Positions 1 to 9,310 of a stretch of 64,000 nucleotides of DNA are shown here, piece after piece. The position numbers and the translations under genes are program-made. Numbering within the stretch: position 1 is the first letter of the stretch; each line of letters starts with the position of its first letter. Where the stretch lies: the NCBI RefSeq assembly GCF_048020265.1, contig NZ_CP171843.1, positions 620,001 to 684,000 on the forward strand, read 5' to 3'. This stretch comes from Limnohabitans_A sp048020265 (GTDB lineage Bacteria > Pseudomonadota > Gammaproteobacteria > Burkholderiales > Burkholderiaceae_C). The notes beneath the pieces were generated by a model that saw only the letters and a program-made list of their open reading frames with translations, was not told the DNA's origin and searched no databases.

Positions 1-1712
1 CGCAGGGGTGTGATGACCTGGCCGTTTTCAAAACGCACATCGTCTGCCGAACAAGCATCGGCCTTGCCGATGCACGCGGCGATGTTCTGGCGCACCTGCA
101 GCGCGGCGTTTTCGGCGGCGCGGCCATTGAGGTCGGTGCCGCTGGATGCCGCCGTGGCGCTGGCGTTGGCCACCTGGTCGGTGTCGCTGGCGCTGGCTTG
201 CACTTGGGCAGCGGGCAGGCCCAACACACGGGCCACCAGGCCGCACACCTTGGTGTGCAGGCCCTGGCCCATTTCGGTGCCGCCGTGGTTCACCCGCACG
301 CTGCCGTCGGTGTAGACCGAGACCACCGCACCCGCTTGGTTGAACTGCGTGGCGGTGAAGCTGATGCCGAACTTGACCGGCGTGAGCGCCAGGCCTTTTT
401 TGATCACGCTGTGCTGGGCATTCCAGTCGGTGATGGCTTGACGGCGCTCACGGTAGTCGCAGCGCTTGGCCAGTTGCGTCATCAGCGGGTGCAGTATGTT
501 GTCCTCCACCTTCATGCCGTAGGGCGTGGTGTCGCGCTTGTTTTCACCATCCGTCACACCGTACAGGTTGGCCAGTCTCACGTCGAGCGCGTCCACGCCG
601 AGGTGGCGGGCGATGTCGCCCATCACGGTCTCGATCAGCAGCACGCCTTGGGGCCCACCAAAGCCGCGAAACGCGGTGTGGCTTTGGGTGTGGGTTTTGC
701 AGCGGTGCGAGGTGATGTGCAGGTCGCTTAAAAAATAAGCGTTGTCGGTGTGGAAGATCGCACGGTCGGCCACCGGGCCGCTCAGGTCGGCGCTGTGGCC
801 GCAATGCACCAGCTGCACCGAATCGAGGCCCAACACGCGCCCTTGCGCGTCAAAGCCCACCTGCCAGTCGTGGCTGAAGGGATGGCGTTTGCCAGTGATC
901 AGGATGTCGTCGCCCCGGTCCAGCCGCATCTTCACAGGGCGGCCAAACTTGTGCGCTGCCAGCGCGGCCCACACGGCCAGGTGCCCGGCTTGCGTTTCTT
1001 TGCCGCCGAAGCCGCCACCCATGCGGCGGCACACCACCCGCACCTGCGACAGCGGGATGTGCAGCGCGTGCGCCACCCAGTGCTGCACCTCGCCGGGGTG
1101 CTGTGTGCCGCTGTGGATCAGCCAGTGGCCGTTGTCTTGCGGAATGGCGTAGGCGATCTGGCTTTCCAAATAAAAGTGTTCTTGCCCGCCGATCTCCAGC
1201 GAGCCTTGCAGGCGGTGTGGTGCTTGGGTCAGCGCCTGCGCCGCATCGCCGCGCTGCACCGTCACCTGGGGCAACACAAAGCTGCCTGCTTGCAGGGCCT
1301 CGCGGGCATGGAGCAAGGGCGTGGCTTGTGTGGTTTGCAGCCGCATCTGGCGGGCGGCTTGCCGCGCCTGGGTGTGGCTGTGCCCCAGCACTAAGCCCAT
1401 GACCTGGCCCACATGCATGAGCTGCGGCCCGGCAAAGATGGGCTCGTCGTGAACAAAGGTGGCCAGCAGCGGGTCACCGGGAATGTCTTGTGCGGTGACC
1501 ACCCCTGCCACTCCGGGCGCGGCCAGCACGGGCTGCAGGTCCATGGTGATCAACTGGGCGTTGGCGAGGGGGCTCATCAGTGGGGCGGCGTGCAGCGTGC
1601 CTTCGACCAGGGGTAGGTCGTCGATGTAGCTGGCCCGGCCTTGTACCTGCGCGGTGGCGCTTTCGTGGAAGCGAGGGCGGCTGATGTCAGGGGTGTTGGA
1701 TGGCGTATTCAT
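1..1712 (-). CDS. xdhB: Xanthine dehydrogenase, molybdenum-binding large subunit (partial, 3' end off window)
   Basis: This is the molybdopterin subunit of xanthine dehydrogenase, which oxidises hypoxanthine to xanthine and urate in the cytoplasm. About 570 codons are present, reading leftward without a stop from the ATG at 1710-1712. The C-terminal part lies beyond the window edge. Family motifs are clear: RMGGGFGGKE (around positions 1000-1035), the glycine-rich segment of the large subunit, and FRGFGGPQG (around 650-670). The start overlaps the xdhA stop by four bases (ATGA at 1709-1712), so the two are translationally coupled. A xdhC cofactor-insertion gene would be expected further left but cannot be seen. 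Confidence 0.93.
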   Translation of the reverse strand, partial: MNTPSNTPDISRPRFHESATAQVQGRASYIDDLPLVEGTLHAAPLMSPLANAQLITMDLQPVLAAPGVAGVVTAQDIPGDPLLATFVHDEPIFAGPQLMHVGQVMGLVLGHSHTQARQAARQMRLQTTQATPLLHAREALQAGSFVLPQVTVQRGDAAQALTQAPHRLQGSLEIGGQEHFYLESQIAYAIPQDNGHWLIHSGTQHPGEVQHWVAHALHIPLSQVRVVCRRMGGGFGGKETQAGHLAVWAALAAHKFGRPVKMRLDRGDDILITGKRHPFSHDWQVGFDAQGRVLGLDSVQLVHCGHSADLSGPVADRAIFHTDNAYFLSDLHITSHRCKTHTQSHTAFRGFGGPQGVLLIETVMGDIARHLGVDALDVRLANLYGVTDGENKRDTTPYGMKVEDNILHPLMTQLAKRCDYRERRQAITDWNAQHSVIKKGLALTPVKFGISFTATQFNQAGAVVSVYTDGSVRVNHGGTEMGQGLHTKVCGLVARVLGLPAAQVQASASDTDQVANASATAASSGTDLNGRAAENAALQVRQNIAACIGKADACSADDVRFENGQVITPL

Positions 1713-3199
1713 GCGAGTGCCTCCAGTCGAACGGTGTGGTGCCCGGTGCTCTCCAGCCAGGCGCGGCGCAGCAGCTGGCCCAAGATTTGGCGGCGGTAGT
1801 CGGCGCTGGCGCGCAAATCGCTGAGCGGGGAAAACTCTTGCTGGATGGTTTGTTGCGCCACCGCCAAAGTGGCTTCGTTCCACGGGTGACCGATCAGCGC
1901 GGCCTCGGTCTTCACGGCACGCGCGGGCGTGGCGGCCACACCGCCCGCGCCGATGCGGGCAGAGGTGATGCGCCCACCCTCCACATGCAGCTGCACCGCC
2001 AGGCACACGGCCGAGATGTCGTCCTCCTGCCGTTTGGACACCTTGTACGTGCCCAGCCATTCGCCGGGGGCAGGGCGGGGCACCACCACCCAGGCCAGCA
2101 CCTCGTCGGCCGCCAGCAGGCTTTGGCGGTAGCCGGTGTAAAACTGGTCGAGCGACACATGGCGGTGCACGGCTTTTCCCTTGCGCCACGCCATCAACAC
2201 CACCTGCGCACCCAGCGCGATCAAGAGCGGCATGCTGTCGCCGATCGGCGAGCCGTTGGCCACGTTGCCGCCCAGCGTGCCCGATTGGCGCACCGGCCAG
2301 CCCGCGAAGCGCTCGCCAAAGGGCGCGATCACCGGCCGGTCAGCGGCCAGCGCCTCAAATGCGTCTTGCAAATTCACGGCGGCGCCGATGGCGATGTGCT
2401 GCGGGTAACGCTCCACCCGGCGCAGCTCGGCCACGCGGGTCAAGTCGATGATCTGCTGCAGGCGGCGCAGGCTCTGCGTGATCCACAGTCCGGCATCGGT
2501 GGCCCCGGCTATCAGCTGCGCTTGAGGGTGCTGGGCGCGGGCTTGCAGCAAAGCGCTCAGGGTGCTAGGGCGCAGGTAGTTGCCGCCGGTTTTTTCGGTG
2601 GCCGCCAGTTTTTGCAACGCCGCCACGATGGGTTTTTCATCCATAGCCTGCTTGGCATCTGCCTGTAGGCTGCACGCCGCCTGCACGATGGGCCGGTAGC
2701 CGGTGCAGCGGCACAGGTTCCCCGACAAGGCTTGGTGGGCCGTGTGGCTGTCCACGGTCTGACCTTGCGCCACCGTGCGCTGGTAAAGCGCAAACAGGCT
2801 CATTACAAAACCCGGTGTGCAAAAGCCGCATTGCGAGCCGTGACACGCCACCATGGCTTGCTGCACCGGGTGCAGCGTGCCGTCGCTCTGGGCCAGATCA
2901 GCGGCCGTCCACAAGGCCATGCCATCGATGGCGTGCGCGGTTTTGATACAGCTGTTGACGGCGCGGTACTGCAAGCGCCCGTTCACCGCCTCGGCCACGA
3001 CTACGGTGCAGGCACCGCAGTCGCCGGCGGCGCAGCCCTCTTTGGTGGCCGTGAGGCGCAGGTCCTCGCGCAGGAGTTCGAGCAGGGTGCGGTCTGGTGG
3101 TACATTGCCCGGATTCATCACTTGACCGCGATGCCAGAACCGCAAAGGGCTGGATGGCAGCGGCGTCGATTTAAGAGGGGAGACAAGCGTTTTTGACAT
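1709..3199 (-). CDS. xdhA: Xanthine dehydrogenase, FeS/FAD small subunit
   Basis: This 496-residue small subunit carries electrons from the molybdenum site to FAD and NAD. Residues 56, 61 and 64 are cysteines of a plant-type [2Fe-2S] site (CAAGDCGAC). The second cluster domain has CGFCTPGF and CRCTGYRP. A C-terminal FAD-binding (CO dehydrogenase flavoprotein) region follows from about residue 200. This is the usual bacterial XdhA layout of two FeS domains plus FAD. The ATG at 3197-3199 has an AAGGA-like site upstream. The gene is divergent from a LysR regulator across 85 bases that contain a perfect 16-bp palindrome, which suggests purine-responsive control. Confidence 0.95.
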   Translation of the reverse strand: MSKTLVSPLKSTPLPSSPLRFWHRGQVMNPGNVPPDRTLLELLREDLRLTATKEGCAAGDCGACTVVVAEAVNGRLQYRAVNSCIKTAHAIDGMALWTAADLAQSDGTLHPVQQAMVACHGSQCGFCTPGFVMSLFALYQRTVAQGQTVDSHTAHQALSGNLCRCTGYRPIVQAACSLQADAKQAMDEKPIVAALQKLAATEKTGGNYLRPSTLSALLQARAQHPQAQLIAGATDAGLWITQSLRRLQQIIDLTRVAELRRVERYPQHIAIGAAVNLQDAFEALAADRPVIAPFGERFAGWPVRQSGTLGGNVANGSPIGDSMPLLIALGAQVVLMAWRKGKAVHRHVSLDQFYTGYRQSLLAADEVLAWVVVPRPAPGEWLGTYKVSKRQEDDISAVCLAVQLHVEGGRITSARIGAGGVAATPARAVKTEAALIGHPWNEATLAVAQQTIQQEFSPLSDLRASADYRRQILGQLLRRAWLESTGHHTVRLEALA

Positions 3200-3246
3200 G
3201 GCCCATGTGTCCTTGAGGATCGGATGATCCTAGGGCAAACCCGATG

Positions 3247-3262
3247 TTTACCCATGGGTAAA
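3247..3262. promoter_or_regulatory. Candidate LysR operator between xdhA and lysR
   Basis: TTTACCCATGGGTAAA is a perfect 16-bp palindrome in the 85-bp divergent spacer. It fits the T-N11-A core expected for LysR-type regulators, and its position suits autoregulation plus control of xdhAB. A second short inverted repeat (AGGATC-GGAT-GATCCT) lies at 3216-3231, nearer to xdhA. The binding protein is inferred, not shown. Confidence 0.55.
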
Positions 3263-3284
3263 TCGCCATAACGCTTATCTGAAA

Positions 3285-4253
3285 ATGGATATGAAGCAGC
3301 CGCATCTTTTCGACAAGATCGACCTTCAACTCATTCGGACCCTTCACACTTTGCTCATCGAACGCAGTGTCTCCAAAACCGCCATGCGGCTGGGCCAGCA
3401 GCAGCCGGCCGTGTCGGTGGCGCTCAAGCGCCTGCGCGAGTTGACGGGCGACCCGATTCTGGTGCGCTCGGGCACCGGCATGGTGCCCACCGATGTGGGC
3501 TTGCAGATGCTGGGGCCGGTCACGCAGATTTTGCAATCGGCCGAAAGTCTGTTTTCACCCGCCCGGGCGTTTGATCCAGCTGAGGCCCGCGAGACTTTCC
3601 GCATCGCAGCCAGCGACACGCTGGACCCCTTGTTCCTGCCGTCCGTCATGGCCCGCGTCAAGTCGCTGGCCCCGGGCTGCCGGGTCGAGGTGCATGCCTT
3701 GTCCGCCCAGGCCCAATACGCGCACGACCTGGGGCAGGGCCTGATCGATGTGGTGATTGGCAACTGGGCTCAGCCCAGCGAAGAGCTGCACCGCGCCCAG
3801 CTGTTTGAAGACGAGGTGGTGTGCCTGGTCAGCACCAAGCACCCCGCCGTGCGCCGTGGCTGGACGTCAGACGATTGGCTCGCTTGTGAACACATTGCGC
3901 CCACCCCAGCCTATCCCGGCTGGCGAGGCGTGATCGACGAACACCTGGACCGCCTGAACCTGTCGCGCCACATCGCCGCGCGTTGTGCCCACTTCGGTCT
4001 GATGCCGCGCATGGTGGCATCGAGTTTGCTTGTGCTCACCACGGGCCGCCAGTATTGCCAACGGTTTTTACAAGGCCCTGAATCGCAAAGCGGTTTGGCC
4101 CTGCTGCCTTGCCCGGTGCCGTTCCCCAAGATGGTGTACTACCAGCTTTGGCATGAACGCAGCCACAGCTCGGCCGCCGCCAAGTGGCTGCGGGAGCAGG
4201 TGAAAATCAGTGCATCCCAATTGCCCCATCCTCAGAATTCTCATTTGACATGA
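3285..4253 (+). CDS. LysR-family transcriptional regulator of the purine locus
   Basis: This 322-residue regulator has an N-terminal winged helix-turn-helix (about residues 8-65, with SKTAMRLGQQQPAVSVALKR as the recognition region) and a LysR substrate-binding domain from about residue 95. It is divergent from xdhAB, and its stop overlaps the start of the downstream ABC transporter ATPase (ATGA at 4250-4253). It is therefore probably cotranscribed with the importer as well as facing xdhAB. A purine or purine-degradation intermediate is the likely effector, by context only. The extended glutamine-rich recognition helix places it near the NodD/PcaQ-like branch, but no closer assignment is possible. 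Confidence 0.88.
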   Translation: MDMKQPHLFDKIDLQLIRTLHTLLIERSVSKTAMRLGQQQPAVSVALKRLRELTGDPILVRSGTGMVPTDVGLQMLGPVTQILQSAESLFSPARAFDPAEARETFRIAASDTLDPLFLPSVMARVKSLAPGCRVEVHALSAQAQYAHDLGQGLIDVVIGNWAQPSEELHRAQLFEDEVVCLVSTKHPAVRRGWTSDDWLACEHIAPTPAYPGWRGVIDEHLDRLNLSRHIAARCAHFGLMPRMVASSLLVLTTGRQYCQRFLQGPESQSGLALLPCPVPFPKMVYYQLWHERSHSSAAAKWLREQVKISASQLPHPQNSHLT

Positions 4254-5812
4254 CCACACCCCTTCTGTCTTTGCAAGGCATCACCAAGCGCTATCCGGGC
4301 GTGGTGGCCAACCAGGACGTGTCGCTGACCGTGATGCCCGGCCAGGCCCATGCCGTGCTGGGCGAAAACGGCGCAGGCAAGTCCACCCTGATGAAAATCA
4401 TCTACGGCTCGGTCAAACCCGACGAGGGTCAGGTGGTGTTCAACGGACAGCCTGTCAATATTCGCAACCCGCAAGAAGCGCGCAAGCTGGGCATCAGCAT
4501 GGTGTTCCAGCACTTCAGCCTGTTTGACACGCTCACCGTGGCCGAAAACGTCTGGCTGGGGCTGGACAAGTCGCTCAGCCTGGCTGAGGTGACCGAGCGC
4601 ATTGTGGCCAAGGCCAGTGAATACGGCCTGGACCTGGAGCCCGAGCGCCCGGTGCACACCTTGAGCGTGGGCGAGATGCAGCGCGTCGAGATCATTCGGG
4701 CCTTGCTGACCGAGCCCAAGCTCTTGATTTTGGACGAGCCGACTTCGGTGCTGACGCCCCAGGCGGTTGAAAAGTTGTTTGTGGTGCTGCACAAGCTGGT
4801 CAGCCAGGGCGTGAGCATTCTGTATATCTCGCACAAGTTGCACGAAATCCGGGCGCTGTGCAGCGCCTGCACGGTGCTGCGTGGTGGCAAGCTCACGGGC
4901 GTGTGCGATCCGCGTGAAGAAACGAATGCTTCGCTGAGCCGCTTGATGATTGGCGCGGAGCCCCCGGCTTTGCAGCATGTGGCGCGCTCACCGGGCGAGG
5001 TGGTGTTGTCGGTTCGGGGCCTGAGCCTCACGCGGCAAGACCCGTTTGGCGTGGACCTGGAGGGCATCGACCTGCAGGTGCGTGCGGGAGAGGTGGTGGG
5101 ACTTGCCGGGGTGTCGGGCAATGGCCAGAAAGAATTGATGTGGGCCTTGTCGGGCGAAGACACCCGGGCAGGCATCCAGTGCGGCGCGGCCAGCGTGAGT
5201 TTGGCCGGTCAGCCGGTCGCTGCTTTGGGGCCGGTGCCGCGAAGGCAAATGGGTCTGCACTTTGTGCCCGAGGAGCGCCTGGGCCGTGGCGCTGTGCCGT
5301 CTCTCAGCCTGTCGCAAAACCTGTTGCTCACCCGCAACGAAGCACTGGGTGCGGGCGGCTGGGTGCGCACGGGGGCGTTGGCCGAACAGGCACGCAGCAT
5401 CATCGACCGCTTCAAGGTCAAGGCCTCCGGGCCGGATGCCGCAGCGCAGTCGCTGTCGGGCGGCAATTTGCAAAAGTTCATTGTGGGGCGCGAAATCAGC
5501 GCAGCCCCCAAACTGCTCATTGTTTCGCAGCCGACCTGGGGCGTGGACGTGGGCGCGGCGGCGCAGATTCGCGCCGAGATTTTGGCGCTGCGCGACGCGG
5601 GTTGTGCCGTGCTGGTGGTGAGTGAGGAGCTGGAAGAGTTGTTCGAGTTGTCTGACCGATTGCATGTGATCGCCAAGGGGCGCTTGTCGCCTTCTGTGGC
5701 GCGGACCGAGGCCACGGTGGAACGCATTGGCGAGTGGATGAGCGGCTTGTGGCCCGATGCCACGGGTTCGGCACAGAGTTCCTACAAAGGAGCCCAACAT
5801 GCTGCGGCTTGA
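4250..5812 (+). CDS. Nucleoside/purine ABC transporter, duplicated ATPase (YufO-like)
   Basis: This 520-residue protein has two fused ABC ATPase domains, as in sugar and BMP-type nucleoside importers. The first domain has Walker A GENGAGKST (residues 38-46), a signature LSVGEMQR and Walker B LLILDEPTS. The second has a degenerate Walker A (GVSGNGQKEL), a signature LSGGNLQKF and LLIVSQPTWGVDVG. The degenerate second site is usual for the family. The ATG at 4250 overlaps the lysR stop, and the gene end overlaps the next permease by 14 bases, so this is one tightly packed operon. It energises the two permeases and is fed by the BMP lipoprotein encoded downstream. Confidence 0.93.
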   Translation: MTTPLLSLQGITKRYPGVVANQDVSLTVMPGQAHAVLGENGAGKSTLMKIIYGSVKPDEGQVVFNGQPVNIRNPQEARKLGISMVFQHFSLFDTLTVAENVWLGLDKSLSLAEVTERIVAKASEYGLDLEPERPVHTLSVGEMQRVEIIRALLTEPKLLILDEPTSVLTPQAVEKLFVVLHKLVSQGVSILYISHKLHEIRALCSACTVLRGGKLTGVCDPREETNASLSRLMIGAEPPALQHVARSPGEVVLSVRGLSLTRQDPFGVDLEGIDLQVRAGEVVGLAGVSGNGQKELMWALSGEDTRAGIQCGAASVSLAGQPVAALGPVPRRQMGLHFVPEERLGRGAVPSLSLSQNLLLTRNEALGAGGWVRTGALAEQARSIIDRFKVKASGPDAAAQSLSGGNLQKFIVGREISAAPKLLIVSQPTWGVDVGAAAQIRAEILALRDAGCAVLVVSEELEELFELSDRLHVIAKGRLSPSVARTEATVERIGEWMSGLWPDATGSAQSSYKGAQHAAA

Positions 5813-6872
5813 ACCCCGTCCCCAGGCTTCGCGCCTGTGGACTTATGCCTCGCCCCTTCTGGCGCTGGTGCTCACGGTGCTGCTGGGTCTGGCGCTGTTC
5901 ATGGCGCTGGGCAAGGACCCGGTGCGCGGATTGCAAATGTTTTTCTGGGAGCCCGTCAAAACTGGCTACGCCTTGGGTGAGTTGATGGTCAAGGCCACGC
6001 CGCTCCTGGTGATCGCCTTGGGCTTGTCGGTGTGTTTCCGGTCCAACGTCTGGAACATCGGGGCCGAGGGTCAGTTTGTCATCGGCGCCGTGTGTGCGGC
6101 GGGCGTGGCGCTGCTGGCGGACAAGGACACGGGCCGCTGGATCGTGCTGGCGGTGCTCTTGGCGGGTGTGCTGGGCGGCATGCTGTGGGCGGGCATCACG
6201 GCGCTGCTGCGCGACCGCTTCAACGCCAGTGAGATTCTGGTCAGCCTGATGCTGGTGTATGTGGCCGACATGGTGCTGAGTTACCTGGTTTATGGCCCCT
6301 GGAAAGACCCAGCCGGATTCAATTTTCCGCAGTCCAAAACTTTTGAGGCGGTCACGCAGATCCCGCGTTTGATGACCGGTTCACGCGTCAGTGTGGGCTT
6401 GCTCTTGGCACTGGTGGGCGCAGGCTTGCTGTGGGTGTTTTTGTTCCGCACCCGGGCAGGCTTTGCCCAGCAGGTGGGTGGTTTGGCGCCTGCCGCTGCG
6501 CGGTATGCGGGCTTTTCTTCGCGCAAGGCGCTGTGGGTGGCGCTCTTGACTTCGGGCGGGGCGGCGGGCCTGGCGGGTGCTTTGGAGGTGGCTGGGCCCA
6601 TCGGGCAGTTGACGCCTTATGTGCCTGCGGGTTACGGCTTTGCCGCGATCATCGTGGCCTTTGTTGGGCGCTTGCACCCGGCGGGTATGGTGCTGTCGGC
6701 GGTGCTGATGAGCATGTTCTACATTGGCGGCGAACTTGCGCAATCGCGCCTGGGCCTGCCCAAGTCGATCACGGGTGTGTTCCAGGGCCTGTTGTTGTTT
6801 TGCCTGCTGGCGTGTGACACGCTGGTGGCTTACCGCCTGCGCTGGGTGGCCAAGAAAATGGGGAGTGTGTGA
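5799..6872 (+). CDS. Nucleoside/purine ABC transporter permease 1 (YufP-like)
   Basis: This 357-residue inner-membrane permease of the branched-chain amino acid/ribose/nucleoside transport type has about eight to ten hydrophobic segments. The sequence VWNIGAEGQFVIGA around residue 88 is the conserved EAA-like region of this family. The start was set at ATG 5799 because AAAGGAG lies at 5785-5791. It lies inside the end of the ATPase gene, and the stop overlaps the second permease start, which indicates coupled translation. Substrate preference for purine bases or nucleosides is inferred from the xdh and deaminase neighbours. Confidence 0.92.
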   Translation: MLRLEPRPQASRLWTYASPLLALVLTVLLGLALFMALGKDPVRGLQMFFWEPVKTGYALGELMVKATPLLVIALGLSVCFRSNVWNIGAEGQFVIGAVCAAGVALLADKDTGRWIVLAVLLAGVLGGMLWAGITALLRDRFNASEILVSLMLVYVADMVLSYLVYGPWKDPAGFNFPQSKTFEAVTQIPRLMTGSRVSVGLLLALVGAGLLWVFLFRTRAGFAQQVGGLAPAAARYAGFSSRKALWVALLTSGGAAGLAGALEVAGPIGQLTPYVPAGYGFAAIIVAFVGRLHPAGMVLSAVLMSMFYIGGELAQSRLGLPKSITGVFQGLLLFCLLACDTLVAYRLRWVAKKMGSV

Positions 6873-7792
6873 TGGAGTCGTATGCATTGCTGATCGCCGC
6901 GACCCTCAACGCGGGGACGGTGCTGGCCATTGCCGCTTTGGGTTTGCTGATCAACGAAAAAGCCGGTGTGGTGAACCTGGGGGCCGAGGGCATGATGCTG
7001 TGCGCGGCGATTGCAGGCTTTGCCACCGTGGTGCACACCGGCAACGACTGGCTGGGCTTTGCAGCGGGCATGGGCGCCGGGGCGTTGCTGGCCGCTATTT
7101 TTGGTGTGCTGGTGATTTGGCTGAATACCAACCAGTACGCCACCGGCCTGGCGCTGAGTCTGTTTGGTATGGGTTTTTCGGCTTTTGTGGGCATTGGCTA
7201 TGTGAAAGAAAAGTTGCCCGAGCGGTCACAGTTTGAGATTCCCGGCCTGGCCGATATCCCCTTGCTGGGACCCGCCTTGTTCAAGCAGCATCCGCTTGTG
7301 TACGGGGCGATCGCCTTGGTGCTGGCCCTGATCTGGTTTTTGTACCGCAGCCGCACCGGTTTGGTGCTGCGCGCTGTGGGTGAATCGCCCGCATCGGCGC
7401 ATGCATTGGGCTACCCGGTCCGCCGCATCCGTTTGGCAGCGGTGGTGGCCGGGGGCGCATTGTGCGGGCTGGCCGGGGCTTACATCTCGGTGATCTACAC
7501 CCCGCTCTGGGTCGAAGGCATGGTGGCGGGCAAGGGCTGGATTGCGCTGGCCCTGACCACCTTTGCCACTTGGCGTCCGGCACGGGTCTTGCTGGGTGCT
7601 TACCTGTTCGGTGGCGTGACCATGCTGCAGTTCCATTTGCAGGGTGTGGGCGTCCAGGTGCCCAGCCAGCTGCTCACGGCACTGCCTTACATGGCCACCA
7701 TCTTGGTGCTGGCCCTGATTTCGCGCAACCCGACCTGGATCCGCGTGAACATGCCCGCCTCGCTGGGTAAGCCGTTTTATCCCGGTTCATAA
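6872..7792 (+). CDS. Nucleoside/purine ABC transporter permease 2 (YufQ-like)
   Basis: This 306-residue second permease starts at ATG 6872, overlapping the preceding TGA (TGATG); an in-frame GTG lies one codon upstream. It has about eight membrane spans and the conserved segment NEKAGVVNLGAEGMML near residue 30, which parallels the VWNIGAEGQ region of permease 1. It pairs with that protein to form the translocation pore. The operon continues after 48 bases into the receptor lipoprotein gene. Confidence 0.92.
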   Translation: MESYALLIAATLNAGTVLAIAALGLLINEKAGVVNLGAEGMMLCAAIAGFATVVHTGNDWLGFAAGMGAGALLAAIFGVLVIWLNTNQYATGLALSLFGMGFSAFVGIGYVKEKLPERSQFEIPGLADIPLLGPALFKQHPLVYGAIALVLALIWFLYRSRTGLVLRAVGESPASAHALGYPVRRIRLAAVVAGGALCGLAGAYISVIYTPLWVEGMVAGKGWIALALTTFATWRPARVLLGAYLFGGVTMLQFHLQGVGVQVPSQLLTALPYMATILVLALISRNPTWIRVNMPASLGKPFYPGS

Positions 7793-7840
7793 TCAGTTTT
7801 TTCAACCCCTGTAACCCTGTTCAACAAAAAAGGAACTGAC

Positions 7841-8974
7841 ATGACAGACATCTCCAAGCGCACCATCGTGAAGATGGTCGCCCTGACCGCTGTGGCTGCC
7901 GCCGCACTGGTTGGTTGTGGCAAGAAGGAAGAGGCCCCCAAGGCCGAAGCGCCCGCTGCGGCCAAGGCCGAGCCCCTGAAGATCGCGTTTGCCTATGTCG
8001 GCCCTGTGGGCGACGGTGGCTGGACCTTTGCGCACGACAACGGCCGCAAGGAAGTCGAAAAAGCCTTCGGCGACAAAGTGGTCACCAGCTTTGTTGAAAA
8101 AGTGCCAGAAAGCGCTGACGCTGAGCGTGTGATCCGCGACATGGCCGCCCAAGGCAATAAGCTGATTTTTGGCACCACCTTTGGTTACATGGAGCCCATG
8201 CTCAAGGTGGCATCAGATAACAAAGACGTGAAGTTTGAGCACGCCACCGGCTACAAGACCGCCGAGAACATGCGCACTTACGACAGCCGTACCTACGAAG
8301 GCGCGTACATGGCTGGCGTGATCGCCGGCAAGATGACCAAGACCAACACCCTGGGTGTGGTGGCCTCGATCCCAATTCCTGAAGTGGTTCGTAACATCAA
8401 CAGCTTCACCATGGGTGCCCAGTCGGTCAACCCCAAAATCAAGACCAAGGTGGTCTGGGTCAACGAGTGGTTCAACCCACCGAAAGAAACCGAAGCCGCC
8501 ACCTCGTTGATCAACGGTGGCGCTGACGTGCTGATGCAAAACACCGACTCATCGGCTGTGTTGCAGACCGCCGAGAAAATGGGCAAGCGCGCCTTTGGTT
8601 GGGATTCCGACATGACCGCCTACGGCCCCAAGGCTCACCTGGGCTCGGCCGTGATCAACTGGGGCCCTTACTACGTCAAGGCCGTGGGTGAAGCCCTGGA
8701 AGGCAAGTGGAGCACTGGCCAAAGCTGGTGGGGCGTGAAAGAAGGCGCGATCGACATGGTCGGCGTGGCTGCGGATGTGCCTGAAGACACCAAGAAAAAG
8801 ATCGATGAGATCAAGGCCGGTCTGAAAGACGGCAGCTTCGCCATCTGGAAAGGCCCGATCGTGGACCAGGCTGGCAAGGAAGTGTTGGCCAAAGACGCGG
8901 TGGCCGACGACAAATTCCTGGGCGGTGTGATGTTTTACGTCAAGGGCGTGGAAGGCAAGATTCCTGGCAAGTAA
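7841..8974 (+). CDS. BMP-family substrate-binding lipoprotein (purine/nucleoside receptor)
   Basis: This 377-residue receptor of the basic membrane protein (PnrA/BmpA) family has a lipoprotein signal with lipobox LVGC, the cysteine being residue 26. An Ala/Glu/Lys-rich linker follows, then the periplasmic-binding fold from about residue 45. Family features include the GPVGDGGW segment, a GTTFGYMEP segment and FGWDSD. It is preceded by AAAAAGGA and followed by a strong terminator at 9029-9058, so it ends the importer operon. Relatives bind purine nucleosides, or in some Burkholderiales possibly bases. Membrane anchoring distinguishes it from the second BMP protein at 11974. Confidence 0.92.
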   Translation: MTDISKRTIVKMVALTAVAAAALVGCGKKEEAPKAEAPAAAKAEPLKIAFAYVGPVGDGGWTFAHDNGRKEVEKAFGDKVVTSFVEKVPESADAERVIRDMAAQGNKLIFGTTFGYMEPMLKVASDNKDVKFEHATGYKTAENMRTYDSRTYEGAYMAGVIAGKMTKTNTLGVVASIPIPEVVRNINSFTMGAQSVNPKIKTKVVWVNEWFNPPKETEAATSLINGGADVLMQNTDSSAVLQTAEKMGKRAFGWDSDMTAYGPKAHLGSAVINWGPYYVKAVGEALEGKWSTGQSWWGVKEGAIDMVGVAADVPEDTKKKIDEIKAGLKDGSFAIWKGPIVDQAGKEVLAKDAVADDKFLGGVMFYVKGVEGKIPGK

Positions 8975-9028
8975 TGCCCTGTAGCGCCATTTCCTGACTG
9001 GTTCGGGAGTCCATCTCGCCCAGCTTTA

Positions 9029-9058
9029 GCCGCCTGACGCCAGTCAGGCGGCTTTTTT
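9029..9058 (+). terminator. Rho-independent terminator of the importer operon
   Basis: A perfect 10-bp stem (GCCGCCTGAC / GTCAGGCGGC) with a GCCA loop is followed by six T. It ends the lysR-ABC-BMP unit. From 9059 to 9310 I see nothing else that can be supported. Confidence 0.9.
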
Positions 9059-9310
9059 GTACCGTTGCGCCTTTGACGACGGCAAGGCCAGCAGGTTTCA
9101 TGCGTTGCCATCGTTTTTTAGCCAGCAAAGGCCAGTACGCAGGCGCGGCCATCGCGGCCCAAGTGCTGGCTGTCTTCCCGGTGCTTATGGCAAGGTCCAG
9201 TTCTGGGCCTTGACGCGCTAGGTGGTGCCGTGCCGGGTCTGCGTGTAAGCTTGTGATCAAGGCGTGCAGATGCTCGCTGATCTCATCCAATGCGTCTCAA
9301 AGGGCCTCTC

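Noticed and set aside
8940..9290. 116-codon minus-strand frame between the BMP gene and malonyl-CoA decarboxylase
   Set aside because: It includes the terminator at 9029-9058 and overlaps the BMP gene end, and the translation has no domain features.
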